Shown piece after piece: positions 34,441 through 47,976 of a DNA stretch of 64,000 nucleotides. The notes beneath the pieces were generated by a model. The model was not told the origin of the DNA. It saw nothing but the letters and a program-made list of their open reading frames with translations, and ran no database searches. The stretch is taken from NCBI GenBank assembly GCA_029224185.1, contig CM055195.1, forward strand, positions 24,199,048-24,263,047, read 5' to 3'. This DNA is from Karalla daura (taxonomy: Eukaryota; Chordata; Actinopteri; Chaetodontiformes; Leiognathidae). Numbering within the stretch: position 1 is the stretch's first letter; each line of letters starts with the position of its first letter. The position numbers and the translations under genes are program-made.

Positions 34441-37379
34441 TTTGCTCCATACTATAATCTTAGTTTGCATGTTTTTGTTTAATTGTTGATCTGCCCGTAG
34501 ACTTGCAGGAATGAGGCCGTGTCTTAATGGGCTGAACGTAGCATCTGGAATAGTAACGCACAAACACAAAGTCATTTACATGAATATATACTGTAAGCCT
34601 GCATTTGAATCTGAACTCCCTTTAAAACCTGGCTTTCTCCACGACAATCTCCTTGAGACCTATAATGAAAGCGCAGTCACGCTCCAGCAAGTTTGTGGAA
34701 AGTTGATACGCTCGGCAAATCCAACTTTGCATCACGCATTCGTCGAGTGGGGGAAAAAAAACAAAAAACCGGGGACGGATCCCCGACAACCGGTGTGGCG
34801 GGTTAACTCCGACATCGGCCGTTTAAATGCTCATGTTTTGGAGGCCGTGTGCGCAGACGTGTGAGCGAACTGTCAGACGTCACTTCAGTGGGTCTAGCAG
34901 AGGCGACTTCTCTCTTCTAATATCTCACAGAATGCAGAACTCTGCTGTCGTGCGAGAATTGTAAAAAAAAAACAAAAAAAATAAACAGAAACGTTGGGGT
35001 TGCTGTCTGAGACAATCAAAATGATTAAAGCAGTTCAACCAGTACCGTGCAGGAAAGGTGTTTTGCTTGTTTTTTTTTAACTCCTCAAAGTAGATATTAT
35101 ATTTGTACATTTGTACCGTTTGTGTAGTTTCAAGGTAACCGTTCTCGCCGAGAAAAACGTCGGCCTTTTATGATACTGTAGTACACGTAATCCTTCTGGG
35201 CAAGTCGTCTCCCCCCGCAGTGAAGAACGAGCCCTCGCATGGGACCGAGGAGGCCTGCATGCACAAATGTGAACATGCCACCTCCGGTCGCTGAGGACAT
35301 GCGGCTGCTTTGTTCCAGCAGCAGGCAGCGGGGTCATCAGACGCCACGGCTGGAGGCGTCCTCTTTGTACGTCCTCGGCTTTGTGTCAGGCTGAACAGGG
35401 GCGGCTGTGCTCCTCTTCGCGAAGCATTTCACTTGAGGTGATCGTCGACGGCAGAAAAGCTGCCCGGGGGGAGATTGTGAAGCGTTTTTGGGTGGTGGCT
35501 ACTCCTCTTTGCTGCTCTCCTCCAGTCCTCATTATCACTTTCCTGTCCTTTCTCCTGGCCCGATTGTGCGTAACCGTCTTGTCTATTGGCATGCCTCCAT
35601 ATTTCCGTAGCTTTAAGACGGGGAAGGCCTTAGTCACTTCCTCCCCAGAGTGCCAATTGGTTGTGAGTATGCAACCAATAAACGCTGGTCAAGTAAATGG
35701 ACAAAGGACCCAAAGGGTTAGGCCATGATTGCTCTGTTATTGGATCTCGAGCTCAGGTGGTTAGTGAGGCAGGGTGTCAAGGGTGGAAATAATGAAGAGG
35801 GAAGAGTTTCCCGCCGTCTCAAACAATGTCATACACATTCAATTTCACGTGGTGTTACTCTTTATTTATGTCTGTAAACAAGTCTGTAATTCCAAACAAG
35901 TTAGCGTTTGATTTTGCTGAGGTCCAGGCATGCACTGGTGCATTTCTGTTGCTGTTCCATGTTTATATCATTCTAATTTTCTATCATTAATAGAGCTTTT
36001 AATACCCATTTTTTAACCATCATTATTGTTAATTTGGGCTCAGTGACTGTTGTGTGTTAATTCACCTACAACACATTCTGGCAAGTAATCGACATGTAGA
36101 ATAGAGGATGCATATCGAGTCTGCATATTCATTTACACTTTACACAACACGCAAAACTTCTTGCAATCATGGTTGTAAAACCTCAAGAGCTTGCTTCTGA
36201 AAATAAATGGGTCACCTTGAAAACCCCCGATTTTTTATTCAAATGGAGCACTGAAATTCCTCCAATGTGCCTCGGCGTTCTGGACATCTCTCCCTTTTTG
36301 GATCATCACTTTGCATCCTGAGCTAAGTCTGTCATGGATATTTGATGTGGCACTAGTTTTAAAATGAATGAAATCCTCCAAGGTTCCAAGTTGAGGCACA
36401 GGAAACGTTAGACCTCCTGTCTACTTTTCACCGGTGATGTCCGACGGGACAACACCCCGATGAGAACTGGTCGGTGAAAGCGCCGGTGTCAGATGAACAC
36501 TAAAACACTACAGTCCAATTTTAATCACGACTCCTTCTGACCATATATTTAGAACGTAGGAATTTTCATTACCACATGCCCGGAGGCATGAGGCGCGTGC
36601 TTCGCAGCTAGCTAGCTTGCTTTGTACCCTTCAGCCGGACCAAAATATACTGGTTCTCCCATTGCCTCCTATTCTATCACCAAATAATAAATTATGTATC
36701 AATGCATTGGCTCTCAGTCTCGAAGGAGTCGTTAATGTGATGAATTACTTACATGTGGCTTCATGTGTGCAGGTGTAGCCTTAAGCTTTGACCTTGTTAA
36801 GACACAACTGACACAGCCCTGATGGCAAAATACCTTGGAAAAAGGGCGTTTATGCAAATGATTGGAGTAATCACATTTTGAATATTGCAATTCAGCCATT
36901 CGAGCTTGCGAAACCATGAACACAAAGTGAAACTCCATTGTGTTTGGTGGGAGTTATACCAGGAATTGAGATGATTATATTCCCCAAAACATCGGAAGTT
37001 TTTAATGAATAAGGTTTTTTTTTAACGACTTTGCACAGATGAGGAGTCAGCCGGGAGCACGAGTTGGAACTCTCTAAATTTCCAATGTGCCTTAGTAATA
37101 AAGCAGAAATTGGGACCATACACTTTTCGTTTATGTTGTTTACTTCATGTTATAGACACAACGAGAGATCAGAATGGCAGGGGGTGAGTTCACACACCGA
37201 CAAGATTTGATGCAACATGGCTCGTTTGGCTTCTGATCAGACGCAAACCAATGGGACGGAACAGAGAGGCTCTTCAAGTGCTGCTGCGCTGGATCAACCA
37301 GTGCAAGGCCTCCTGTGATTATACTTTCAGGTGAATGGCATACGGCTTATCCTTCGGATGGGCTCATTAGCACTTTAAG
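34441..37379. other. Non-coding stretch, nothing recognised
   Basis: Mixed to AT-rich sequence with few simple repeats (short A-runs near 34962-34981). Frames such as 34511-34864 plus and 35381-35728 plus show no domain. Texture between 35800 and 36700 is AT-rich and repeat-free. Confidence 0.5.
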
Positions 37380-37745
37380 TTAATATGTATAATTTTATCC
37401 GGAGAGAAACTGCGTATTCAGATGGCACTTGACAAAGCACGCTGTTGAGGGGAGTACATGACAAAGTGGCACGGGCAAGATTGGACTCATTTACATCAGA
37501 AAGGCTTAACAGGCCCATTTTATTGTGGCCTGTTCCTCTTGCATGTATTCTTTTCAAAGGGTAAATGAAGTTCAGAAGCGCGCACACGCACCGAATGGCT
37601 GATTTGTCCTGGACGGAAGAAGAAAAGAGAAAAAAAAGATAGCGGCAAAAGTCCACAATGGCTCCCCGCACGGCAATCACGAATTGGCCTGAATGCGCAG
37701 GAAGCCATGCCACCATGATTCTGGTCCAAGCAACCCTATTCAAAT
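37380..37745. promoter_or_regulatory. Candidate conserved non-coding element
   Basis: Repeat-free, complex sequence including cacttgacaaagcacgc, cccattttattgtggcc, caatcacgaattggcc and caccatgattctggtcc. A SOX-like attgtgg and CCAAT-like/homeodomain words are present. It has an enhancer-like texture; not tested by alignment. Confidence 0.25.
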
Positions 37746-39218
37746 GACTACATCCGTGTCTCCCCGTAGAAATGGCTGAAATGAGCCTGTTAGTCTCTGA
37801 ATGAGGCGGAGAGGAAAACAGGACATGTCAACCAGGGAGAGATCAACAGGGAAACAAGGGGAGCATTCGTTTCTGCCTCAGGGAGCTGTAGGAGCCTGCA
37901 TCCTCTCCTCTCCCCTGCCCTGATTTGACAGTCGATGCTGACCCCCCCCCCCCCTCCGACCCCCCACCCCTTCCCAAAACGATGTTATGTTTAATGAATG
38001 AAAGGCGGCTTCACATAGTTTTATGTCATATTTGTCTCGGGGAGTAGAACTTTTTTTGGTCTAGTTTGTTCCCCTGCTCTTGAATTTGTTTCAACAGCCA
38101 CCCTTCCGACCCACCCCGTTTCGCTCACAAGGAACAGCTCAGGGAAGCGTTTGTTGCGCCACAATCCGCTATTAATAGAAGCAAAAATCACGGCACGCGA
38201 AGGTGCCACTGAAACAAAGTCAAAATTTTAGCGGTTCACCCTTTTCCATCTGTGTTTTTGTTAAATACGCCGCCGTATGCACGGGCAGACCGGCCGTAAA
38301 ACTGAAAATAATTGCTGTTTTTCTGATTCACAGCAAGAATGTGTTTCTGGTCCACAGCCAGTTCCTTGGCAAACGTCTTGAAAAGAGGATAGTTTGCTGG
38401 CTCCCCACTGCTCCTCCACTGGCAGCGATGCTGTGTTTAACTATCAGCTTGACTGATTTAAGCCCACTTGAATCAAGGTCTCTTAGTTTTCCTGTCACCC
38501 GGTCAACAACCAAATCTCATACTCCGTGGAAATCTCTTCTCCAAAGCTTTATAATACCTCATAATAAAGATTAAATAAAGTGAACAGCAATGACATATTG
38601 TCCTGATTGGGCAGCGATGCGGTGCCTCGTTTGTGGGAGAAGCCTTTGTTTAGTACCCGCGGTTAGAAATGGCTACGGTGCTACTTAAAGCAGTGGAGGT
38701 GAGCGTGTTGGTGTGTGGAGAGAGACGCCTCTTCTTCCTCAAGGGATCAACAATGTTCACAGTTACCGTGGTGACCGATGAGAGACTGCTCTCCCCTTGC
38801 CACATAAACCTTATTTACTATTGCAGCTGTTCAATTTTGCAACACCCGCCCCGCCTTTCCTCTTACTTGGCGCTCATGCCTGAGGAGGTGCACCCCGCGC
38901 CTCCGCCCCGCCCCCGAAGAGACGTGCATCCAAAACAGACTGCCGCGGCAGTCAGTCCTTGCATTCCTGGAAAACAACCTTGAGGATGGGGGGGGGGGGG
39001 GATTAACGTTGGGCATTATGAAGCGATGATTAGCATTCGGCAGGTCAGCCCTCTTTATTAGAGGATTGTCTCTGCACCCACTATTGAACAGATTTTATAG
39101 TTTGTTTTGTTTTGGCCCTCACAGGCTTTTGCTTTGCAAGGGCTTTGCGGCACCGTCTGTTTATCTTCTTGGAAAATCACGGCTATCAGAGAACGGACTG
39201 GGAACGTCACAGGGCTCA
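37746..39218. other. Non-coding stretch with poly-C and poly-G runs
   Basis: C-run at about 37941-37954 and a 13-14-base G-run at about 38988-39001. Frame 38203-38574 plus has no recognisable feature. Confidence 0.5.
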
Positions 39219-39244
39219 ACACACACACACACACACACGCGCGC
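39219..39244. repeat. (CA)n tract ending in CGCGC
   Basis: About ten CA units followed by CGCGC. An alternating purine-pyrimidine, Z-DNA-prone sequence. Confidence 0.9.
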
Positions 39245-39511
39245 AGTTGCACATGCAAATAATGTACTCAAAAAAAGAAAAAAGAAATTCTTCTGCAACA
39301 TTCAAACAGACACTCACCAGGAGAAAGACCCACACCCCCATAATGCACGGGCAAACAAAGCATTACTTCCCCTCCACCCGGCCACATGCACACTCTCGGT
39401 GGAGAGAGAGGCTTGCGACTCTAAACTAATAAAGTCAGCATGGCAGCCGCAGCAGGGGCTGCTGCGCCGCTGTTAGTGGCCCCTTCAGCCCCAGCCACAC
39501 TTTCTCTCTGA

Positions 39512-39512
<1 letters not shown>

Positions 39513-39548
<36 letters not shown>
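39513..39548. repeat. (TC)n microsatellite, about 18 units
   Basis: A near-pure TC tract, preceded by short TTTCTC-type runs. Confidence 0.95.
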
Positions 39549-39552
<4 letters not shown>

Positions 39553-40379
39553 CTGCTCGATGCTCATCATGGCGGGACTCCATCGCACCACCCGTGCACA
39601 CCACCATAGCTGGTGGTTTCACCGTCAGCGCTGTGACCTCGGAGACCCACTAAATCAAGTAAATGGCGTGTTAATGAATCACATGTTAATAGAGCAGAGG
39701 AGCAGGGAGCAGGGGTGTCGTATCGAGTCATGCCGGCGCTTTTACAGATGCGCACGCGGCGTGCGATCGCTCGGGGGGGAAAGTTGGGAGAATGTGGTCT
39801 GAAAACGCAATCGAATGACGCTACTTGCCGGAACTTCTCAGATAGGTTCTCTCTTTTAGGTGCGGCATGGAGGAACATTTTGGGGAATGAATGGTGTGAT
39901 CAATGGCGCGAGAGCACGCCATAATGTCAACACGACTGCCGTTGTTAAATATTTTCATTGCAGTGAATAAATCTGGATGTTAATGTGCAATTTAGCCTTT
40001 GGCCAAAAGAACAGTCCAAGGTGCTGGCATCTCTCGCACCCCTCAGACAGTGGGAGCGCTTCAGGCACATACTGCTCTCAAGGTCTGACACAGTACCGGA
40101 ATGAAAGTCCAGATCCTGTTTTCCCTCAATAACAAGCAGCTAAACCTCACATAAAATGTGTATTATTAAAAGTGCATGAAGTTCGGAGATGCCGGAATAA
40201 AAAGTTGATACAAATCAGCATCAATTATTTTTGTTTTTGCAGCGTGTGAAGTGAAATTGTGCCCTCTGCACTGCTTGCTATTTCTTAATGACCCGCTTTA
40301 CCATCGCGTTCGACGGCAAAAATGTGTTCAAAGGAGCTACTAGAGAAAAAGAGAATGCTGAAAAAAAAGAGACCAAATT
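39549..40379. other. Non-coding stretch
   Basis: No repeat or exon is recognised. CpG density is moderate to 39900, then the sequence becomes AT-rich. Confidence 0.5.
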
Positions 40380-40530
40380 ATTCGTCTTCTTCACCAATTT
40401 ATGATTGGCAATTCCCTCTAATCAAAGGCGAGAGCGGACAATTGCTGCTCAGGAGTCATTGTGATCTAGGTTTAATGATTTTGCTCAAGACGAACTGAAT
40501 TCCTGAACCTGGTTTGATGGTTATTAACAT
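40380..40530. promoter_or_regulatory. Candidate conserved non-coding element
   Basis: Repeat-free sequence with a TCF/LEF-like atcaaagg at 40421-40428, atgattggcaattccctc just upstream and ggtttaatgattttgctc downstream. Its enhancer-like look is the only evidence. Confidence 0.22.
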
Positions 40531-41562
40531 GGGGGGGGGATAAAAAGTTGAGGAACTTCAGGGTTATCAGCAGGCACGGAAATATGAAGAAAAAACGGGG
40601 GGGGGGAAAAAAACTTTTGAGGACTTCACTTTTGCAACAAGAACTGGGAGAAATGCTGCGAGTGGAAACTTATTTACATGTGCTGTTGCATGCCTCGTAA
40701 TCCAAATATGAGGCATGAAATGAAAGGCAATGCGCTCAGGACAGAAATGTTTTATTTCAAAGCTGTGGGCTGAGCCCGGGCCCCTCGTTGCAGTGTGCAG
40801 TTTTCTTGGGAGTCTTGTTTCTTCCGGAAGGGAATAACGATAACAAAACCTTATGTACAGAGCAAAAAAAAAAAAAAAAAAGAACCGTTTTCAGCTCTTC
40901 CATTACCTCTGGGAAACAAAGTTCTCAGGTAGATGCAACGAGCTGGCTATTAAAATCTTTACTTTTTTTCCAGGATTGTAAAAAGTGTCCCAACTCAAAA
41001 TCGCATAAGATCATTTCAAACCTGCCAAATGACATTAAAAACTTGTTTATGTGAGACCATTTACTTCCGCTGGTGTTTACTGCTCATTCTGTTTATCCAG
41101 CCAATGTTGAATTGTATTTGCGGAATTCCACAGACAAAGAATCAATATTTATGGAAGCGTGTTTTCCATTGTCACGATTCTGATTGAATTTGAACTTTCC
41201 CTCGCTCCTTCCTGACTGAATTTCCACCAGGAAATTGCTCCACTATAGCATTATGGAAGTGCTGCCCTCTGCCCAAAATGTCCACAGAGACACAGATGTG
41301 TATTGACTGGGAACCGTGCACAAGTGCAGCCTGTTGTGATGTTACAGGAATTACTCTCCAATTGTGTGTTAATGTTGCATGTAGCAGTGAAGAGCATTAG
41401 GTCTGAATGCCAGTAGTACCAAGCAGATTTGTTATACAAGAATTAGTTTTCCTGTCTCTGTCTGCTGAGGGAAAAAAACAAAGAGCCCTCTTGGTATTGC
41501 TTATTTTGTAAGTGCAATTTAAGGCATTATAATGCTTAAGAATCCATATTCCGAGCAGAATA
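40531..41562. other. Non-coding AT-rich stretch
   Basis: G-runs near 40531 and 40598 and an 18-base A-run at 40864-40881. No exon or repeat end was recognised. Confidence 0.5.
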
Positions 41563-41895
41563 CAGTGGAACCTCAACGTACGAACGCCCTATTAAACAAA
41601 AAATTCGGGATATGAACAGGGCTTCGAAGGAATTTCCATACCATGCAAAAAAATAAGACGAAACGTAAAAAAAAAACACGAAAACAATATCACAAGTGAT
41701 GCCCTACGGTGGTCCTCCCACTCCTTTTTACACGTATAAACAGTTGTATATCTTAATATTATATGAAAACAGTCATATATTTACACTTCATGTTTTCGGG
41801 GGGGGGGGGGGTACACATTTTCGGAAAATTTTTAAATATGAAAGCCCTTCCAAAACTGGAGTGGAAAATTAATTTTGTATCTCTAGGTTCCACTG
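41563..41895. mobile_element. Tc1/mariner-like MITE, 333 bp
   Basis: The left end reads cagtggaacct and the right end is its exact 11-base reverse complement (aggttccactg). TA flanks both sides (41561-41562 and 41896-41897), the expected mariner-type target duplication. The subterminal cgtacgaacgccc phrase also fits a common family of such elements. The interior is AT-rich and non-coding, with a 14-base G-run (41798-41811). The frame 41763-41993 plus crosses the boundary and is not a gene. It would have been mobilised by a transposase supplied from elsewhere. Confidence 0.9.
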
Positions 41896-41897
41896 TA

Positions 41898-42339
41898 TTT
41901 GAGTTAGAAATCCAATGTAGAATGCTTCTGCAACCCAGTGCTTTTTACTGCAGCATTCAGTTATGTTTCTGTTTTTTGGGGTTTTTTTTCTGAATTTGAT
42001 CAATTACCAGTCTATCGATGCATCCATCCATCCGTGTTGTCTATTTTGGTCTATTAAAGGTATAAAGGGAAATAGGTTCCTTTCCAAAGTCCCACAATTA
42101 TTTCTCATCAATGAGCATAGGATGTTCAACCCAGAATTATGCTCATTTTAGACAGTTATGTACCTCACAATTTATTTCCAATAAAACTGAGAGGTGGCTC
42201 CACAGCAGAATTGTAATTTTATTCCCTTGGTTCTTATTACCAGCGCATTCCCAGTCTTCATGCTATGTGAAAATGGAAATGGAAGGAATCCATTTTGTTT
42301 CTTGTAAGGTACCAGGTGTTTTCTAATCCAGGTGCTTAG
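41898..42339. other. Non-coding AT-rich stretch
   Basis: Nothing recognised apart from short T-runs. Confidence 0.5.
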
Positions 42340-42700
42340 CGTGGCATCACGAGTAGTACATAAATATTACCATTCTGTTAGCACTAGGCTAAGGAACAAT
42401 AATTATGCATCTCGGCCGCATTGCATTTCCGCGGCAAGATAATTTGCTGCGGTCATGTTGGCAGCGAACGCAGGAAACAAGAGGATACCACCCATTCTGC
42501 TCTCAGTGATGTATGATATCACCGAGCAATCTCTCGGTTCAGACCTATGATGAGTATTAGCACTCGCTCAATCATGGGGGATAAAGGCATGGGGTCACCT
42601 TTAATGTTGTGCAACAAAAGACCATCCTTAAAGGTCTGGGGAGCGATTGAAGTCTGTTCAGCGCTATAGTCCCCGCCACTGCAATGAGAAATCCTTTTTA
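42340..42700. promoter_or_regulatory. Candidate conserved non-coding element
   Basis: Low-repeat, balanced sequence including aggaacaataattatgcatc, gatgtatgatatcaccgagc and cacctttaatgttgtgcaac. It has SOX-like (aacaat) and homeodomain-like (taatta) words close together. Inference only. Confidence 0.25.
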
Positions 42701-45699
42701 TGTCAGGAAGCTTGGCCTGATTGAATTCCTTTGCGTATCAGTGAATGGATCAAGTAAGAAAAGGGAGCAGATTTGTGCTTGTGATAAACTGTAGCCTCTG
42801 CTGAGCTGAGGACTTACAGCAGACCATGTTGATGAAATCCACTCTGGCAGTGTATGCTATGCGCCTGCCGTGCTAGTTCCTAACAGAAATGCTTCATCCA
42901 GACGCAAAAACTTAAGACCAGTTACAAATGTCCAGCTCAGATGTTTCGCATAGTTAATCGATTCATACTTTCCATTAAGCCGCCACGTAAGTAAATTAAT
43001 CATATTAGGCAGCTGAGGTGTTATTCTGAAGGGTTTGGTACACACCATCATGCTGTCCACATTCTACAGTTTTGTGCAGCTTCCAAGACTAGATATGTGG
43101 CTTTCCAGCAAATGTTGGTAATGTGGAGTCAATACTGAAGTTAAGCAACGAGAAAAATTCCACCAATAGAAGATTTGACCTTTAGTCTGCTCATTGTTAA
43201 TTTACTCCCGTTGTGTGTTGCATCCTTCATAAATAATATTTGTTTTATTTCTGTTTTCTGCAATACATATTGACCGTTGCTCTGAGACAGAAACATTAAC
43301 CACTGCTGTGTCAGACCGAAAGATACAAAGAATCACACCAAACAATCCCAACCAAAATGTAATTGCTAGGTAGATGTATTCAGCACACTATCTACTTCCA
43401 AAACATTTTCACATATTAGCCCTTTGTGTCTGATTACAACTTTGTGTGTGCCAAAGTTTCCCCATTTGCCTGAATTGACTTTTTAATAGTACTGGGGATG
43501 TTTCCGGGTACGTTTTGGGCCATTTGCTACGTGAGTATGTCATAGGGACACAGCCTGCAGTGAGCTGTGGCTATCAAGATGAGAGTGCAGAAAAATAATA
43601 GCAGCCACAATAGCTGAGCCCAATAAGAGCAGAAAGTACAGTGGGGCCTGATGTGTGCCAGAGGAGGCCCATTTAAAATGGGTGGGATATAAGCATCAGT
43701 TTTCAATCTGAAGGAGACAATTAAGTGCTGAAAAGCAATGTAGCACTGGCCTGCAGCCTATATGCAACTTGAACAGGTAGGATCATGTTTCAGCTGCTGT
43801 TCCAGCACTTTTGATTAATACATGTAAAATGTGGCAGTTTCTTAATATCCTTCCCTTTCCATTCTACAACCCACTGTTGCAATGAAGGCTTCCTAGAACT
43901 GATGCTCTCTGCCTTTATTCTCCAATAGTGAGTCACTAATTGGCTGGACAGAAAGGAGCTGGATAGGTCACACAAAGACAGGACAAGGTTGACCCAAAAA
44001 CAGTTCACACAGGTCATGACAAGACGTGCTTCCATCACTCACGGGAATGCGCAGAATTGAAATGTCACAATGAAAACAGGTTATGAAAAATGTAAATAAA
44101 AAAAAAAAATTGCTGCATTTATATCATTTAATGAGGCATTTTTTAGATGTGTCAATAAATCTAAATAAATCTGATAACACCATGGAAACGTAAAAGGTTT
44201 TGAACATCTTCCACAATGATGGAACAGACTTTTTTGACCCCTTTAACCACGTGGTAGCTGCTTAAAAAGGATCATTTCAACCAATTTAGATCTGGAACTA
44301 TTTTTGGGCAAACCCACCGAATTCCAGTGACTATGCTAAGCTAATGCTAACCCGGGGGGGGGGGGTCTCCAAATTAGGCTGGGTGGGCCACAAAACACTT
44401 TGGCCCACTCATCCGACCCTAGCGACTTTGGCGAGTGACTTGACTTCACCTGGGCGTGTCGTGCTGAGCAGGCACTGACTTAATGTTGATCCGCAAACTA
44501 CGTTTTTACAGCATGTTTTGTTTTAGTCTGGCATGGCAAAACCACAATAAACAACATGTTTGTTTGAGCTGAAATCAAGAATACAATTCGGTGACTACTC
44601 ATTCAGAGAGAAGACTAATATATGCACAACGCGTCTGTTGAACTATATGCTTCAGCATTGATAATCACATACATATTTTTCTCTGTCACCGATCGGCTGC
44701 CATATACACAATTGTTGGGGGGAAAAAAAGAAAACAAAAGTGTAACCTTTATTGGGACCATTTATACCTCCATTGCCCCTGTTGATGGTATCGAGCAGTA
44801 ACTGTCCTGGATTTACTGCTCCCTCCGCACACTCACTGTTTCTGTCCTTGGCCACATCCCTCGCAGGAAAAAAAATCCAGGAAACAGAATCATAAGACAT
44901 TTATTTGATCGGCATGGTTTGTTTTCCTAACAGTGCAAGCCAATAAATTTGGAGGATACTACGGACACCAAGCTGGAAATATACCACATGGATTGGATTG
45001 TAATGAGTAAACTACGGTCAAATATTATTTCAGGTCTGAGGTAAAGAATGGGCTGGGCTCTTGCAGAATAACCCGAGCAGTAAATGTGTTTTTAAATCTA
45101 CTTTTAAGGCAACATACTTTAAAACCAAATATTCTTAATATCGATCCTGGTTAGACCGAAGGCCGTCCAAAGTCCAAATTCATGCATGTTTAGGCTGATT
45201 GGAGACTCCAGTGTCCTTGGTAAAAAGTGTATGTGATTGTTTGAGATGGACTGCCCTGCCCTCGCCCCATGTGAGCAGGAAATACAAAGTGAGTGAAATG
45301 ATGGACGGATGGAAGGACGTTAAATCGTCTGAACGGCTCACTCAGACAGAAACACCACTTCACTATATTCTGTCACGCACTCTTCATTATCGGTCCAAAC
45401 TAGTTGAACTAGTTGAAAGTTCAAAGGTACCGCAAAGTTGCCTCGATAAAGCTTATCCAATCCTATTGCTCATTTGAATTGCTCGAAATGTCTGGCCGTC
45501 TGCACAGCAGGAGTGTCATTATGTTCAATCAGTGCAGAGGTAATTGTAAGACACAAACACGGATGACCTGCAATATGTTCTTTGTGGCATTTAGAAGCAT
45601 CCTACACAAAAGGGATGAAATTGCTTTGAAATGCTATTGGCTTTTCATTTAACAGTGGTCCTTTTAGTATCCCACATTAATCATATTTATGTTGTGCGA
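42701..45699. other. Non-coding AT-rich, repeat-poor stretch
   Basis: Long unique-looking sequence with low CpG. There is a short A-run at 44099-44109 and an 11-base G-run at about 44355. A gctaagctaatgctaac word just before the G-run (44336-44352) recalls a teleost dispersed repeat, but nothing else of it is present. No exon was recognised. Confidence 0.5.
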
Positions 45700-46070
45700 G
45701 ACACATTGTCATTCAGGTAGCAGCAAATAATTCTTCTTACCCTGGGCCAGCTGGTTCCTGTGTTCCAGCACCGCCCGTTTATTTATGAGCAACATGAGAG
45801 CAATGCGCAAGAAAGCCCTGTCACTTTTGGGCATCACTTAATCATATACATTTTTTTTTTTTATTATTTCTATGATTTAACTGCCGAACATTCGCAGGAA
45901 TGCATCTGAATATGATTTGTTGCCGCCTCCGCGGTCCATTTCTCCTTTGCTTTCTTTTCAATTGGGCCTCGTTTGACACAAAAAGGAGAAGGGGAAATTA
46001 AACAAAGCAGGCCGTCCATTAAAACCAAGCCGAGGAGAAATGTTAAAGGAACACATCGGCAACTCAGCTG
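45700..46070. promoter_or_regulatory. Candidate conserved non-coding element
   Basis: Repeat-free apart from a T-run at 45850. It includes gcccgtttatttatgagcaac, ggaatgcatctgaatatg and cgtccattaaaaccaagccg. It borders the CpG-rich domain that begins near 46070. Enhancer-like texture only. Confidence 0.25.
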
Positions 46071-46459
46071 ACCGGACGCGGGTGTCACACACGTGCATTT
46101 CAGCTGCTCGCTGATCACATGCCGCTGAGCTCCGGCCGCGCGGGTACGTTTCCTTTCCCGTGACGGGCCGAGGTGCGGTGAGGGCGCCGAAACAGCGGAG
46201 CACATCAATCAGTGGTGAGGGCGGGACCAGTCGCCCGCTGGAGACACGTCACCGCGTGACGTGCGCCTCGGACGAGAAACACGTGGGCGCGAAAAGCAAC
46301 TCGACCGCAATGCGGGTCGCTCGGATTGCGTCCAGAGATGGGGAAAGCTGGTCGATGTCACGTCGATGGCCTCGTTGACCGGTAACCAGTCCAGCTCCTC
46401 ACTATGGCGGCAGCTGAGTGGCAAGATTATACCCCCACACTGGAAAGAAACACATTTTG

Positions 46460-46462
<3 letters not shown>

Positions 46463-46516
<54 letters not shown>

Positions 46517-46530
46517 CATACACACACACA
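46463..46530. repeat. (TA)n-(CATA)-(CA)n microsatellite
   Basis: About 25 TA units followed by CATACATA and a CA tract. It splits the CpG-rich domain. Confidence 0.95.
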
Positions 46531-47955
46531 CCCTGGTTTCACCAGTTGATAACATTAAAATACTTCTTTCTTTAAATGCATGAAACGAGCATTCCACCGC
46601 GTGTAACACACTTAATATGGAACACCATGGGGCATGTGGAAAGCAGATTTAAGAGATGGATCAAGTGCCGATGGGAATCCCCTAGCCCGTTCGTGTGGAT
46701 TTCAAGGATCCCCAGCCTGAGCGGGAGCCCTGCTCTGCGACGGAGATGCAGAGTACCGCTGGGGAGGCCACGGTCGAGGAAACACGCGACGTCCCCGGCG
46801 GCGGCGGCGGCTCGCTCCTTTCTCCGCGCGATCACCCCGGGGCCCGCGTGAGCGCCGAGACATCTGCATGGCCGGAGAACTCCTCAAAAGAGCTGGGGAT
46901 GGTCTCGGGGGCGATACCGCACGCACCGACTGCTTTGTTCAGAGCCAGAGCCTGGCCTCCCGGCTGGCACGGGGCCGTGTCACGCGGCGGCAGGGGTGCC
47001 AGGGCCTCTGGCTCTGATTGGGAGACGGGGACGTGAGCCTCTCCGGCGACTCGGCTCCGACGACACTTTTCGACGCGCGGGAAGCGAGATTTCATCTCCG
47101 TGTGATCGCGGCGCGGCTCCCCCACAATGGACCCGTTTCCTCTCAAAACGCGACGATCTATTATTTAATTGCCATCATTTATTCCGACAGAATAACTGCG
47201 GAAAGTGACTTTTTTTTTTTCGCTCCCCTTTTTCCACGTTTGATGATTCGCCGCCACGAATTCTTTTTCATCCGGAGATGGGAAATGCGCACAGGGACGA
47301 GCGTGACCATTGTAAACTTGAACCGAACGCACGTCACCCCCTACATCTCAACTCTTCGTCGCAGCCACCGAACGACTGCAAGAGTCAACGGATGCCGGGC
47401 GCCCCTCTCCCCAGTACGAAAACTCCTTGGCGCTCATCTCAGACAATGCTGTCGGCGGAAAGTGATTCATTACGTTGTGATCCCGCGCTACCGAGACGTG
47501 TCGCGCACCCTCCTGGAGACCCGTGTCACATTCGCGGGGACTCGCATCACTGCGGCCTCCATGTGACGCGAAGCTCCCCTCCACAAACTAATTCAATTAA
47601 AAAAAGCAGACGGCCATTCAACTGAAATCACCTTTCCGTATTCCCTTGGATTTTTTTTGTTGGCTTTTTTCCCCTCCTCGTCGGGAGCCTGCTCCTTTTG
47701 CATCACGTCCGTCCCGCGTCGTGTGTGCGAGTGTGTGCGCGGCAATTATTCATGAGATCCCCTATCGCTGCGACGCCCTCTCCTGCGGCCTGCGCAAGAC
47801 TCCCCGTCGTCGAGCTGACGGGAGCATGAGACGGCGGACTAAAAGAAACGCTCGCTGCCAGGGACCATCATGGTCACCGGCTGCACGTGCCCCCCAGCCT
47901 CTGTCGTGCAGATAATCATCCCTGTGCCGCGGGGAATGGCGGCGGGTGTCAGGGT

Positions 47956-47976
47956 GGGGGGGGGGGGGGGGGGGGG
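47956..47976 (+). repeat. Poly-G tract (21 G)
   Basis: An uninterrupted G-run inside the CpG-rich domain, preceded by agggt. Quadruplex-capable on the plus strand. Confidence 0.95.
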
